A stretch of DNA of 44,746 bases from CAZHAC01 sp964383855. Lineage in GTDB: Bacteria; Chloroflexota; Dormibacteria; Dormibacterales; Dormibacteraceae. The position numbers and the translations under genes are program-made. The stretch covers positions 1-44,746 of the forward strand of contig CAYLIP010000017.1 in assembly GCA_964383855.1 (NCBI GenBank), read 5' to 3'. The notes below the pieces were generated by a model. The model was not told the DNA's origin, did no database searches, and saw only the letters and a list, made by a program, of their open reading frames with translations. This document shows positions 32,311 through 40,457 of this stretch, piece after piece (positions within the stretch are counted from its first letter, which is position 1; each line of letters begins with the position of its first letter).

Positions 32311-32697
32311 TCACCGTGCCGGAACGTGGTCCGCCGGCCCCTCCCAGCGGGTTTCGCCGAGCGAGATCGCGAGGTGGCGCATCGACTGCCCGGGGGCGGC
32401 GCCGTGCCAGTGCTGCTCGCCCGGCTCGGCCACCACCACGTCCCCGGCGCGCAGCGGTGTCGGCTCGCCGCCTCGCGACTGGGTCAGGCCCTCGCCCTCG
32501 AGCACGTGGAGAACCTGGCCGCCGGCGTGCGAGTGCCAATGCGTCCGGGCGCCGTCCTCGAAGCTGACGAGCAGCGTGCGCACGGTCTGGGGAGCGGTCT
32601 GCGCGTGCACCGTCTGCTGGTGTACGGCGCCCGTGAAATGGGTGGTGTCGGCCGGCTGCCCGCCGCCCCTGAGCTCGGCCGCAGACAGGCGCTTCAT
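32311..32697 (-). CDS. Small cupin domain protein
   Basis: A 128-residue single-domain cupin. Motif 1 is HWHSHAGGQVLHVLEGEG with probable metal ligands H53, H55 and H57; motif 2 is RAGDVVVAEPGEQHWHGAAP. This matches the carboxymuconolactone-decarboxylase-associated and quercetinase-like small cupins, which bind a metal and act as sensors, isomerases or dioxygenases. The role cannot be fixed. The ATG at 32697 begins the fold directly. It lies between the large membrane protein and a lipoprotein, all on the same strand. Confidence 0.85.
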   Translation of the reverse strand: MKRLSAAELRGGGQPADTTHFTGAVHQQTVHAQTAPQTVRTLLVSFEDGARTHWHSHAGGQVLHVLEGEGLTQSRGGEPTPLRAGDVVVAEPGEQHWHGAAPGQSMRHLAISLGETRWEGPADHVPAR

Positions 32698-32780
32698 GCC
32701 AGTAGTTTCGCCTATGGTCCGGATCACCGATCCACGACGGCCGCCTTGGCCGGGCTCGGTGAATCCGGCCTGCTGCCGGG

Positions 32781-33512
32781 CTACAGCGGGAGCGGGCGCC
32801 GGGCCGCCGGTCGTGACCGGGCGGGCATCCCGACCATGACGCCCCCCGCCACGATGAGTCCGAGCAGCGTCGGGGCCAGGAGGAGGATCAGCCCGGCCGC
32901 CTCGGCGAGGTCGGTGAGTGACACCTGTCCGGGGGCACCGGGTGGCTGGACGGGGACGCTGCCAAGCGACGTCCACGGCTGGGATTCGTTCGGCCGGCCC
33001 CCGCAGGCGGCCAGGTCGCGGCCGCCGGTCGTGAGCACCCGCTGCGTGTCGCGCAGCACCACCCGGCGGCCGCCGAGCTCGAAGGAGACCAGCGGCACGT
33101 CGTTGCCAGGATCCAGGCAGCCGCCGCCGGCGGCGTCGGAGGTGTTGAAGTTGCCGGGCGCGGTCTGGGTCAGGATGAGAGTGGAATGCGGAGCCACCGT
33201 CTGGGCGCCCCACAGAGCCCATTCCCGGCCGCCGGCCCGAACCCGGATGCGATCGACGGCCACGGCCGAGGCCGTCGGGTTGTCGAGGCGGATGGCGCCG
33301 GCGTCGATCCCGCTCGGCGAGCCGGCGACCCGCACGTGCGGGGCGCCCGCCCAGGGACTGGGAAACCGGTGAGCCGCCGCGGCGCCCGAGGCGTCGTCGG
33401 CGTAGCCGACGTAGACGTCCAGCGCACCGCTGCCGCCGCAGGCCGCGAGCGCCCAGGCCGAAACCGCCAGCAAAGCCACCGGCAGGAAGGCCCCGGCGCG
33501 CCGAAACCACAT
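32781..33512 (-). CDS. Exported lipoprotein with C-terminal membrane helix
   Basis: A 243-residue protein: signal sequence with lipobox LAAC (C25), a beta-rich outer domain at about 30-190 and a membrane helix at about 205-228, ending in a basic tail. The outer domain has AGAIRLDNPTASAVAVDRI, then WALWGAQTVAPHSTLILTQT and NFNTSD, a pattern I recognise from lamin-tail-like surface domains of unknown role. Having both a lipobox and a C-terminal anchor is unusual. The start codon is 34 bases from that of the divergent DUF1206 gene, in an AT-rich gap. Confidence 0.7.
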   Translation of the reverse strand: MWFRRAGAFLPVALLAVSAWALAACGGSGALDVYVGYADDASGAAAAHRFPSPWAGAPHVRVAGSPSGIDAGAIRLDNPTASAVAVDRIRVRAGGREWALWGAQTVAPHSTLILTQTAPGNFNTSDAAGGGCLDPGNDVPLVSFELGGRRVVLRDTQRVLTTGGRDLAACGGRPNESQPWTSLGSVPVQPPGAPGQVSLTDLAEAAGLILLLAPTLLGLIVAGGVMVGMPARSRPAARRPLPL

Positions 33513-33546
33513 TTCCGCTATAAAGTTTTACCGCACTAATGCTGTC

Positions 33547-34494
33547 ATGACTCAACTGCGAATCAGGACTGTCGCAGGCCAGCCGCTGCCGCCGGCGGTC
33601 GACCGGCTGCTGGAGGCGGCGGGCAGCCTCCTGGCCAGCCCCGCGATCCAGGCCGGCCAGCGGCTCGGATACGTCGTCCGCGGCCTGCTCTACGGGGCGA
33701 TGGGGCTGAGCGCCCTTTCCCTGGCGCTCGGGCGCTCCGGCCACGGCGCCGACCAGAAGGGAAGCTTGCCCCTGGCCGTCACCGCGCCCGGGGCCTGGCT
33801 CCTGCTCTCGGTGCTCGCGGTCGGGCTGGCCGCGTACTCGTCATGGGGCTTCGTGCGCGCCATCTACGACCCGCTGCGCCGGGGCGACGACGTGCCCGGG
33901 CTGGTGCAGCGGCTTGGGTTTGCCTGGAGCGGGGTGGCGTATGCCGCTCTCCTGGTCGTCGTCTTCCAGGTCCTGATCGGGAACGCGCCCGACCTGCATG
34001 AGGACACCGTTCAGGACCTGGTCCGGCGCGGGCTTCAAACTGCGGCCGGCACCGCTCTCACCTTCGTCGCGGGCGGGATCGGACTCCTGGCGGGACTCGG
34101 GCAGTTCTGGGATGCCTGGCACGCGGGCTTCCGCAGGGACCTCGAGAAGCGCCGGATGGAGCGCGCGGAGTATGCGACGGCGGTCTGGCTGGGCCGGGTC
34201 GGCCTTTTCAGCCGGGGTGTCGTCTTCATGGCCACCGGCTGGTTCGTGCTCCTCGCCGCCTACCACCGCGACTTCCAGCTCGCCCGCGGGTTCGGCGCCG
34301 CCTTCGACGGCCTGGCCGAGCAGCCGCTGGGTCACCTGGTGGTGGGCGTGCTCGGCGTCGGCTTCGTGGCGCTCGCGCTGCACTCGATCGAGTGCGCGCG
34401 CTGGATCCGCCTGCCCGATCCGCCTGCGCCCCGGTCATCGCGGCGAGGCGGCGGGCGTGGCCGCCGGCAGTCGTCCTCGCGCCGGCGCGGCTGA
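33547..34494 (+). CDS. DUF1206 domain membrane protein
   Basis: A 315-residue protein with six hydrophobic helices arranged as three internal repeats of two. Each begins with a similar motif: RLGYVVRGLLYGAMG (about residue 39), RLGFAWSGVAYAALL (about 122) and RVGLFSRGVVFMATG (about 217). This is the DUF1206 family, known from actinobacteria, cyanobacteria and Chloroflexota, without a demonstrated function. The C-terminus is a basic arginine/serine/glycine tail. It ends three bases from the convergent PAP2 gene. Confidence 0.88.
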   Translation: MTQLRIRTVAGQPLPPAVDRLLEAAGSLLASPAIQAGQRLGYVVRGLLYGAMGLSALSLALGRSGHGADQKGSLPLAVTAPGAWLLLSVLAVGLAAYSSWGFVRAIYDPLRRGDDVPGLVQRLGFAWSGVAYAALLVVVFQVLIGNAPDLHEDTVQDLVRRGLQTAAGTALTFVAGGIGLLAGLGQFWDAWHAGFRRDLEKRRMERAEYATAVWLGRVGLFSRGVVFMATGWFVLLAAYHRDFQLARGFGAAFDGLAEQPLGHLVVGVLGVGFVALALHSIECARWIRLPDPPAPRSSRRGGGRGRRQSSSRRRG

Positions 34495-34497
34495 GCG

Positions 34498-35112
34498 CTA
34501 CATGGCCACCGGCCTTCCCCGGTCGCGCCACCGGCGCCAGACCGCCCTGGGCGCCGGCAGCCAGCGCTCCGGTATCCAGAGCACGAAGGCCGACCATGCC
34601 AGCGCCCCGAGAAAGCCGCCGGCTACGTCGCTCGGCCAGTGCGCCCCCGCCCAGACCCGGCCCAGGCAGGCCGTGAACGCAAGGAGGGCGGCCAGGATCC
34701 AGGTCGCCAGCCGCAGCCAGGGGGCCAGCCGGGGCGCCAGCGAGAAGGCGAGCATGAAGGCCAGCCACGTGTAGAAGACGGCGTGGCCGCTCGGATAGCT
34801 GTAGCCCTTCGCGGGATCCAGGATGGTGACCAGGTCGGGCGTCGGCCGGTGGCGTACGACCATCGCCTTGGCGACCTGGTCGAACACGCTGGCCAGGGAT
34901 CCCAGCGCCATCAGGGCGCCCGCCCGGCGGTCGGCCAGCAGCAGCAGCGCGATCACGGCCGCCGCCAGCGCTGTCTGCCAGTAGCCGGCGATGCCGTTGG
35001 TGAGCCGCATCACCGGCACCAGCGGCCCCCAGTCGAAGGACTGGGCGAAGGACGCGACAGGAAGGTCGAAGAAGGTCAGGGGCTGGGAGACGACCAGGAT
35101 GGTGTCGAGCAA
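34498..35112 (-). CDS. PAP2 family phosphatase, second of a tandem pair
   Basis: A membrane lipid phosphatase; from the TTG at 35112 it has 204 residues. All three PAP2 motifs are present: KAMVVRHRP, YSYPSGHAVF and GRVWAGAHWPSD. Such enzymes remove phosphate from phosphatidic acid, undecaprenyl diphosphate or similar lipids. The frame stays open upstream of 35112 and encodes LLAFVALGSLALFLLD, which matches the first membrane helix of the neighbouring paralogue, so the true start is probably upstream. No ATG, GTG or TTG lies there; a CTG at 35151 is a candidate. Confidence 0.85.
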   Translation of the reverse strand: MLDTILVVSQPLTFFDLPVASFAQSFDWGPLVPVMRLTNGIAGYWQTALAAAVIALLLLADRRAGALMALGSLASVFDQVAKAMVVRHRPTPDLVTILDPAKGYSYPSGHAVFYTWLAFMLAFSLAPRLAPWLRLATWILAALLAFTACLGRVWAGAHWPSDVAGGFLGALAWSAFVLWIPERWLPAPRAVWRRWRDRGRPVAM

Positions 35113-35203
35113 GAAAAGGGCCAGGGAGCCCAGGGCGACGAATGCGAGCAGGCGCCGGGCGCTCTCCCGGGGCCGGCCCGCGGCAACCTCGGCGGCGCCC
35201 TGC

Positions 35204-35872
35204 TCAGCTGCCTGAAGCGGCTCGCTCGTGTTCCAGCACCGGGTCGGAAATGCGCCGCCAGGAGAGCGCGAACGCGGTCAGGCCAGTTCCCAGAAAGAGT
35301 CCGCCCATGACATCGCTCGGCCAGTGCACGCCCAGGTAGATGCGGGAGACGCAGGCGCCGGCCACGATCGCCAGCACCAGGCCCCAGCCGGCGAGCATGC
35401 CGGCCGGCCCCAGGTAGCGGGAGCCCAGGCAGTAGAGCAGCAGGACCGAGAAGGACGTGAAGAAGGCGGCGTGCCCACTCGGGTACCCGTAGCCCGGCGT
35501 CTGGACGAGGACGCGAACCAGGTGCTGGTCGGGCCGCGGTCGCGCGATCAGGAAGTTCATGGCCTGGTAGAGGGCGCCGCTCATGGCTCCGGCCGCCATC
35601 AGGAGCGTTGCCCGCCGGTTAAGCAGGAAGACCAGACCTATCGCGACCACGGCGGCGGCGAACTGACGCAACCCGCCCAGCCAGGTATAGGCGTTGAACC
35701 AGGCCGTCAGAGGACCCCATCCGATGGACTGGATGGCCCTGGTCAGCGGGGGATCGAAGGGCAGATAGGTTCGGGTCATCGCCAGCCAGGTGTCGGCGAT
35801 CATCCCCAGGAGGCAGAGGAGCGCCAGCGCCAGGAGGGTCGGGCGGAAGCCGGGCCGCCCGGTCGGTCTCAT
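35204..35872 (-). CDS. PAP2 family protein, first of a tandem pair
   Basis: A 222-residue six-helix membrane protein. Motif 2 (YGYPSGHAAFF) and motif 3 (SRIYLGVHWPSD) are complete, but motif 1 reads NFLIARPRP: the conserved lysine is missing, which may lower activity or change substrate. It is paralogous to the gene immediately downstream, with the same helix order, so a tandem duplication is likely. ATG 35872 is only 19 bases from the divergent molybdenum hydroxylase start. Confidence 0.85.
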   Translation of the reverse strand: MRPTGRPGFRPTLLALALLCLLGMIADTWLAMTRTYLPFDPPLTRAIQSIGWGPLTAWFNAYTWLGGLRQFAAAVVAIGLVFLLNRRATLLMAAGAMSGALYQAMNFLIARPRPDQHLVRVLVQTPGYGYPSGHAAFFTSFSVLLLYCLGSRYLGPAGMLAGWGLVLAIVAGACVSRIYLGVHWPSDVMGGLFLGTGLTAFALSWRRISDPVLEHERAASGS

Positions 35873-35877
35873 CTCAA

Positions 35878-35883
35878 TATCAT
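35878..35883 (+). promoter_or_regulatory. -10 box of the molybdenum hydroxylase gene
   Basis: TATCAT lies eight bases before the ATG at 35892, in the 19-base gap between divergent start codons. Confidence 0.4.
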
Positions 35884-35891
35884 CCAGTCTG

Positions 35892-38192
35892 ATGTCCACC
35901 ACCGTGGAGGGGCCGGCGCGCGTGGTCGGGACCGCCCAGCGCCGCCTGGAGGGCAGGGCCAAGGTCACCGGGGCGACGCGGTTCACGGCCGACCTCCGCC
36001 TGCCGGGACTGCTCCACGCGAGACTGGTCCTGAGCCCCTACGCCAGCGCCGCGATCACCGGCTACGACCTGGAGGCGGCCCGCGCCGTCCCGGGAGTCGT
36101 CGCCGTGGTCACCGGCGCCGATCTTCCCCGCCTGGACGTTTCCGGCGCCGACCTGCCCCTGGCCCGCGAGCGTGTCTTCTTCGCCGGCCAGCCGGTGGTC
36201 GCCGTTGTCGGCGAGACCGAGGCCTCGGCGGCCGACGGCGCCGCCGCCGTCTCCGTCGAATACGAGGAGCGGCCGGCCGTCGTGGACCTCTTCCAGGCGG
36301 TGGCCGAGGGCGCCCCGCGGGTGCTCGACGAGCGTGAGGCGGCCGTCGACGACGCCGGCGCTCACGGCACCGCAGTGGCCACTTCCTCGAGCGAGGACAG
36401 GCACCACAACATCACCTCCGAGGTCGCCTTCGAGCGCGGCGACGTCGAGGCCGGCCTGGGCGCAGCGGCGCACGTGGTCAGGGGTCGCTGGGTCTCGCCG
36501 GCCGTGCACCAGGGCTTCCTCGAGCCGCACGTGTCGATTGCAAGCCCCGAGCCCGACGGCGGATTCACGATCTGGACCTCGACCCAGGGCCAGTTCCTGA
36601 CCCGCAAGGAGACGGCCGCCATCCTGCAGCTGCCGATCAGCTCGGTTCGCATCGTCCCGATGGCGGTCGGCGGTGGGTTCGGCGGCAAGATCTGCCTGCT
36701 CGAGCCGCTGGTCGGGCACCTGGCCCGGATCGTGGGGCGGCCCGTCAGCTGCGCGCTCACCCGCAACGAGGAGTTCCTGATGGGCCGCGGCGCGCCCGGC
36801 TGCGTCGTCGACCTGGAGCTTGGGGCCGACGCCGAGGGCCGGCTGACCGCTCTCCGCTCCACCGTCTGGTTCGACAACGGGGCCGGCCAGGGCGGGCTCG
36901 GCGGCCTCGCCGGCCTGATGCTCTGCGGCGTCTACAGGATCCCTGCCTACGCCTTCCGCGGGCGGGACGTCGCCACCCACAAGACCCCGGTCGGCGCCTA
37001 TCGCGCACCGGGCGCCCCTCAGGCCTTCTTCGCCCTGGAGTCAGCCCTCGACGAGCTGGCTCGCGCCCTCGCCATCGATCCCATCGAGCTCCGGCTGCGA
37101 AACGCCAGCCGGGAGGGCGACCCACGACCCGACGGCGGTACGTGGCCGCGGATCGCTCTCGTCGAATGCCTGGAGGCGGCGCGCCGGCATCCGCTCTACT
37201 CGACTCCGGCCGGCCCCGGAGAAGGCGTGGGCGTGGCCGCCGGGGCGTGGGGCGGCGGCCGGGAACCGGCGGCGGCCGCCTGCCGGGTCGAGCCCGACGG
37301 GACGCTCTCGCTGCACGTCGGCTACTCCGACATCTCCGGCACGGATACGACTATGGCCATGATCGCGGCCGAGGCCTTCGGCGTTTCTCTCGACCGGGTT
37401 GGCGTCGAGACCGGCGACTCCGCGGCCGCGCCCTACGCCGGCATGGCCGGCGGCAGCAAGACCGTGTACACGGTCGGGCCCGCGGTGCAGAAGGCGGCCG
37501 CCGAGGCCCGCCGCCAGGTGCTGGAGATCGCCGCCGAGGAGCTCGAGGCGTCCGTCGAGGACCTGACCGTCGAGGATGGCGAGGTGCGCGTCGCCGGGGT
37601 GCCCGGCAAGCGGGTCAGCGTCGGCCACCTGGCCGGCCTGGCGGCCCAGTTCGGCGGCCGCTACGCGCCCGTGCTCGGCCAGGGCCGGGCGGCCGTCACC
37701 CAGCAGTCGCCCATGTTCACCGTGCACGTCTGCCGCGTCCGGGCCGACCGCGACACCGGGGAGTGGCGGGTCACCGGCTACCTGGCCGTGCAGGACGTGG
37801 GCCGCGCGATCAACCCGCCCGAGGTGCTGGGCCAGGTGCAGGGCGGCAACCTGCAGGCCCTGGGCCGCGCCCTGGGGGAGGTCATGGCCTACGACGAGCG
37901 CGGCGTCCTTCGCACCGCGTCATTCGCCGACTACGAGCTGCCCACCATCGACCAGGCGCCGCCGCTCGAGGTCGAGCTGCTGGAGATCCCGTCGCCCTAC
38001 GGACCTCACGGTGCCAAGGGCGTCGGCGAGCCCCCCGCGGTGCCGGCGCCGGCGGCGGCCGCCAACGCCGTGGCGGCGGCCAGCGGCTGGCGCGCCCGGA
38101 CCGTCCCCGTCAGCTGGCAGGAGCTGGCAGCCGCCGCTCGCGAGGCGGCCCCGGCCGGCCCGCCGGTTGATCCCGATAGCCGCACGCGCTAG
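35892..38192 (+). CDS. Xanthine dehydrogenase-family molybdopterin subunit
   Basis: A 766-residue large subunit of the xanthine oxidase/CO dehydrogenase family. Cofactor motifs are in order: VGGGFGGK (about 258-265), AYRAPGAPQA, AGGSKTVYTVG, and GVGE at 710-713 with the catalytic base E713. It should hydroxylate an aromatic or N-heterocyclic compound or an aldehyde. The CO dehydrogenase active-site signature with cysteine was not seen. The FAD and iron-sulfur subunits that it needs are not in the window, so it is either an orphan or served by subunits elsewhere. The ATG at 35892 is chosen because TATCAT precedes it by eight bases. Confidence 0.9.
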   Translation: MSTTVEGPARVVGTAQRRLEGRAKVTGATRFTADLRLPGLLHARLVLSPYASAAITGYDLEAARAVPGVVAVVTGADLPRLDVSGADLPLARERVFFAGQPVVAVVGETEASAADGAAAVSVEYEERPAVVDLFQAVAEGAPRVLDEREAAVDDAGAHGTAVATSSSEDRHHNITSEVAFERGDVEAGLGAAAHVVRGRWVSPAVHQGFLEPHVSIASPEPDGGFTIWTSTQGQFLTRKETAAILQLPISSVRIVPMAVGGGFGGKICLLEPLVGHLARIVGRPVSCALTRNEEFLMGRGAPGCVVDLELGADAEGRLTALRSTVWFDNGAGQGGLGGLAGLMLCGVYRIPAYAFRGRDVATHKTPVGAYRAPGAPQAFFALESALDELARALAIDPIELRLRNASREGDPRPDGGTWPRIALVECLEAARRHPLYSTPAGPGEGVGVAAGAWGGGREPAAAACRVEPDGTLSLHVGYSDISGTDTTMAMIAAEAFGVSLDRVGVETGDSAAAPYAGMAGGSKTVYTVGPAVQKAAAEARRQVLEIAAEELEASVEDLTVEDGEVRVAGVPGKRVSVGHLAGLAAQFGGRYAPVLGQGRAAVTQQSPMFTVHVCRVRADRDTGEWRVTGYLAVQDVGRAINPPEVLGQVQGGNLQALGRALGEVMAYDERGVLRTASFADYELPTIDQAPPLEVELLEIPSPYGPHGAKGVGEPPAVPAPAAAANAVAAASGWRARTVPVSWQELAAAAREAAPAGPPVDPDSRTR

Positions 38193-38279
38193 CCGGCCGC
38201 CCGCCGAAACCCTTCGGAGAGGGAACCCGTTTTGTGATTCCGCCGCCCACCGTGGGAGGCGGGCGGTGAGGAGGACCTG

Positions 38280-39194
38280 ATGCGCGCAGTCGTCGCCACC
38301 CGCGTCGGAGGGCCGGAGGTGCTGGAGGCGCAGGACGTGCCGGAGCCGGATTCGATCGAGACCGGCGTCCGGATCCGGGTCGCCAGCGCCGGCGTCAACT
38401 TCGCCGACGCGCTGTCCACGCAGGGCAAGTACGCGGCCAGCCCGCCGCCTCCCTTCATTCCCGGGCTGGAGGTGGCCGGCCACGACGAGCAGGGCCGGCC
38501 GGTGGTCGCGCTGCTGGTCAGCGGGGGATACGCGGAGATAGCCGTCGCCGACCGCCGGCTGACCTTCGACGCCGCCGGCCTCGACCTCGACGCCGCCGGC
38601 GGGTACCTGCTGGTCACGCTGACCGCGTTCTACGCGCTGCGCGAATGCGTGCGCATGCGGCCGGGCGAGTCGATGCTGGTCACGGCGGGCGCCGGCGGCC
38701 TGGGCACGACCGCGATCCAGGTGGCGCGCGCCCTCGGCGCCGCCCGGGTCGTGGCCGTCGCCTCGACCCCGGAGAAGCGCCGCTTCGCCCTCGAGAACGG
38801 CGCCGACCAGGCGATCGGGTACGAGGACGACTTCCCCAGCTGCGACGTCGCCTTCGAGACCGTGGGCGGTCCCGTCTTCACGAAGGTGTTGGAATCGGTG
38901 CCGCACCTGGGCCGCATCGCCAGCATCGGCGCCTCGTCGGGGACGCCCCCCGAGCTGCCCGGCTTCGACGCCGCCCGCCGGCGCAACGTCGGCGTGTTCG
39001 CGTTCAGCTTCGGCATGCTGCGCCGAGGCGATCCCGACCGGGTGGCCAGGAGCGCCGGCGAGGGCGTCCAGCTGCTCCGCTCGGGGCAGGTCAGGCCGGT
39101 CGTCGGAGAGCGCCTGCCGCTGTCCGGCGCGGCCGAGGCGCACCGCCGGCTGACCGGCCGGGCATCGGTCGGGAAGCTGGTCCTGAACCCCTGA
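38280..39194 (+). CDS. NADPH:quinone oxidoreductase (zinc-free MDR family)
   Basis: A 304-residue medium-chain reductase of the quinone oxidoreductase type. The N-terminal GroES-like domain has GVNFADALSTQGKY and no zinc cysteines; the cofactor domain has TAGAGGLGTTAIQVARALGA. It reduces quinones or enoyl compounds with NADPH. The ATG at 38280 has AGGAGG five bases upstream, one of the best ribosome binding sites here. A GC inverted repeat (CCGCC...GGCGG, about 38244-38263) lies just before it. It follows the molybdenum subunit by 87 bases. Confidence 0.9.
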   Translation: MRAVVATRVGGPEVLEAQDVPEPDSIETGVRIRVASAGVNFADALSTQGKYAASPPPPFIPGLEVAGHDEQGRPVVALLVSGGYAEIAVADRRLTFDAAGLDLDAAGGYLLVTLTAFYALRECVRMRPGESMLVTAGAGGLGTTAIQVARALGAARVVAVASTPEKRRFALENGADQAIGYEDDFPSCDVAFETVGGPVFTKVLESVPHLGRIASIGASSGTPPELPGFDAARRRNVGVFAFSFGMLRRGDPDRVARSAGEGVQLLRSGQVRPVVGERLPLSGAAEAHRRLTGRASVGKLVLNP

Positions 39195-39201
39195 CGACGT
39201 G

Positions 39202-39231
39202 TTGACAATTAAGTGATAGTCAAGCTATAAG
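39202..39231 (+). promoter_or_regulatory. Strong promoter with overlapping inverted repeat
   Basis: TTGACA at 39202-39207 and TATAAG at 39226-39231 are separated by 18 bases, close to the sigma-70 consensus. TTGACAAT (39202-39209) and ATAGTCAA (39216-39223) form an inverted repeat with one mismatch and a six-base spacer, covering the -35 box, so a repressor site is likely. The AT-rich patch stands out from its surroundings. It should drive the small gene at 39291. Confidence 0.7.
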
Positions 39232-39290
39232 TATTTCGACCGACAGGGGTGCTGTCGGATGATCTTGTCAAGAGGGGGATCCGGGGTCTG

Positions 39291-39611
39291 ATGACCGATA
39301 CCATCTTCAGCCACGACGAAGGCTTCCGAGAGGCGCTCGCGATCATGGGCGACCCGAACCGCCTTCTCCCAGGGGAGGAGCCGGCCACCCGCTACGTGGA
39401 CGACGCCCTCCACTGGGAGGCGGTGTATCGCGAGCTGCTCCACTTCAAGGATCAGCTGCTGGCCACCGCCTCGCGGGCCGGGCGCCGGCTGCGGCGCGAC
39501 GGACACCACGAGGTCAGCAAGGACCTCGCCCTGCTCAAGGCAGAGCGCTCGCGGCTGCACGAGCGCCACCGCTTCTGGTCGCGCCGGGTGGAGCATCTCG
39601 GCGCCGACTGA
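39291..39611 (+). CDS. Small helical protein of unknown function
   Basis: A 106-residue acidic-then-basic protein, almost all helical, with no signal peptide or membrane segment. The middle (ALHWEAVYRELLHFKDQLLA) and the C-terminal RSRLHERHRFWSRRVEHLG could form a helical hairpin. I do not recognise the family. The ATG at 39291 gives a leader of about 50 bases from the strong promoter; an in-frame GTG at 39249 is an alternative. It ends three bases from the convergent PPK2 gene. The strong, possibly repressed promoter is the main reason to think it matters. Confidence 0.6.
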   Translation: MTDTIFSHDEGFREALAIMGDPNRLLPGEEPATRYVDDALHWEAVYRELLHFKDQLLATASRAGRRLRRDGHHEVSKDLALLKAERSRLHERHRFWSRRVEHLGAD

Positions 39612-39614
39612 GCA

Positions 39615-40457
39615 TCACGGCTGGCCCCTCAGCCGGCGTTCGTATTCGGCGACGTCGAAGTCCGCCTTCGGGTATTCGGGATGGAGGTCGGTGAGCACCT
39701 CCTCGAGGACGTGAGCAACCACCCAGTTGCGCACCCACTTGCGATCGGCCGGGACCACGTACCAGGGAGCGGTGTCGGTCGAGCAGGCGCCGATGGCGGC
39801 CGCGTAGGCGGCCTGGTAGGCGTCCCAGCGTTCGCGCTCGGCAAGGTCGCGAGGGTTGAATTTCCAGCGCTTGTCGGGGTCGCGCAGGCGCTCCAGGAGA
39901 CGCTCGCGCTGCTCTTCGCGCGAGATATGGAGGAAGAATTTGACAACCGTCGTGCCGGCGTCCATGAGCTCCTGCTCGAAGGCGTTGATCTGGCCGTAGC
40001 GCAGCGCGACAGTGGCCGGGTCGAGCTCCCCGTGGACGACCGGGAAGAGCACGTCCTCGTAGTGAGAGCGGTTGTGGATGCCGATCCAGCCAGGCGCCGG
40101 CAGAGCCTTCCGAATACGCCACAGGAAGTCGTGGCGGCGCTCGCTGGGGGTCGGCGCCTTGAACGACTTGATCGTCACCCCCTGAGGGTTGACCAGGCCG
40201 ATGACATGCGTGATGGTCCCGTCCTTGCCGCCGCAGTCCATGGCCTGGAGGATCACGAGCAACGACCTCCGTCCCTCCGCCCAGAGGCGCTCCTGCAGTC
40301 CGGCCAGGCGCTCCCCGAAGTCGCCCTCGAGCTCCCGCTCGACCTCCGGCCGCTTGAGGCCGAGCTTGTCGTCGGTCGCGTGGTCGGCCAGCGAGAAGCC
40401 CGCGTCGCCTGAGCGGGCGCGGACGCGCGCGCGGAGCGACTCCCCGCCCCCGGTCAC
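39615..40457 (-). CDS. ppk2: Polyphosphate kinase 2 family protein
   Basis: A 280-residue PPK2. The Walker A is QAMDCGGKDGT (71-81), the lid region NRSHYEDV is at 129-136 and Walker B is VVKFFLHIS (171-179). These enzymes transfer phosphate between polyphosphate and nucleotides, using ADP, GDP or AMP. As a one-domain PPK2 it may be class I or class III; the sequence does not decide the nucleotide. The GTG at 40457 overlaps the stop of the RDD-protein gene (GTGA), so the two are co-translated. Confidence 0.92.
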   Translation of the reverse strand: MTGGGESLRARVRARSGDAGFSLADHATDDKLGLKRPEVERELEGDFGERLAGLQERLWAEGRRSLLVILQAMDCGGKDGTITHVIGLVNPQGVTIKSFKAPTPSERRHDFLWRIRKALPAPGWIGIHNRSHYEDVLFPVVHGELDPATVALRYGQINAFEQELMDAGTTVVKFFLHISREEQRERLLERLRDPDKRWKFNPRDLAERERWDAYQAAYAAAIGACSTDTAPWYVVPADRKWVRNWVVAHVLEEVLTDLHPEYPKADFDVAEYERRLRGQP

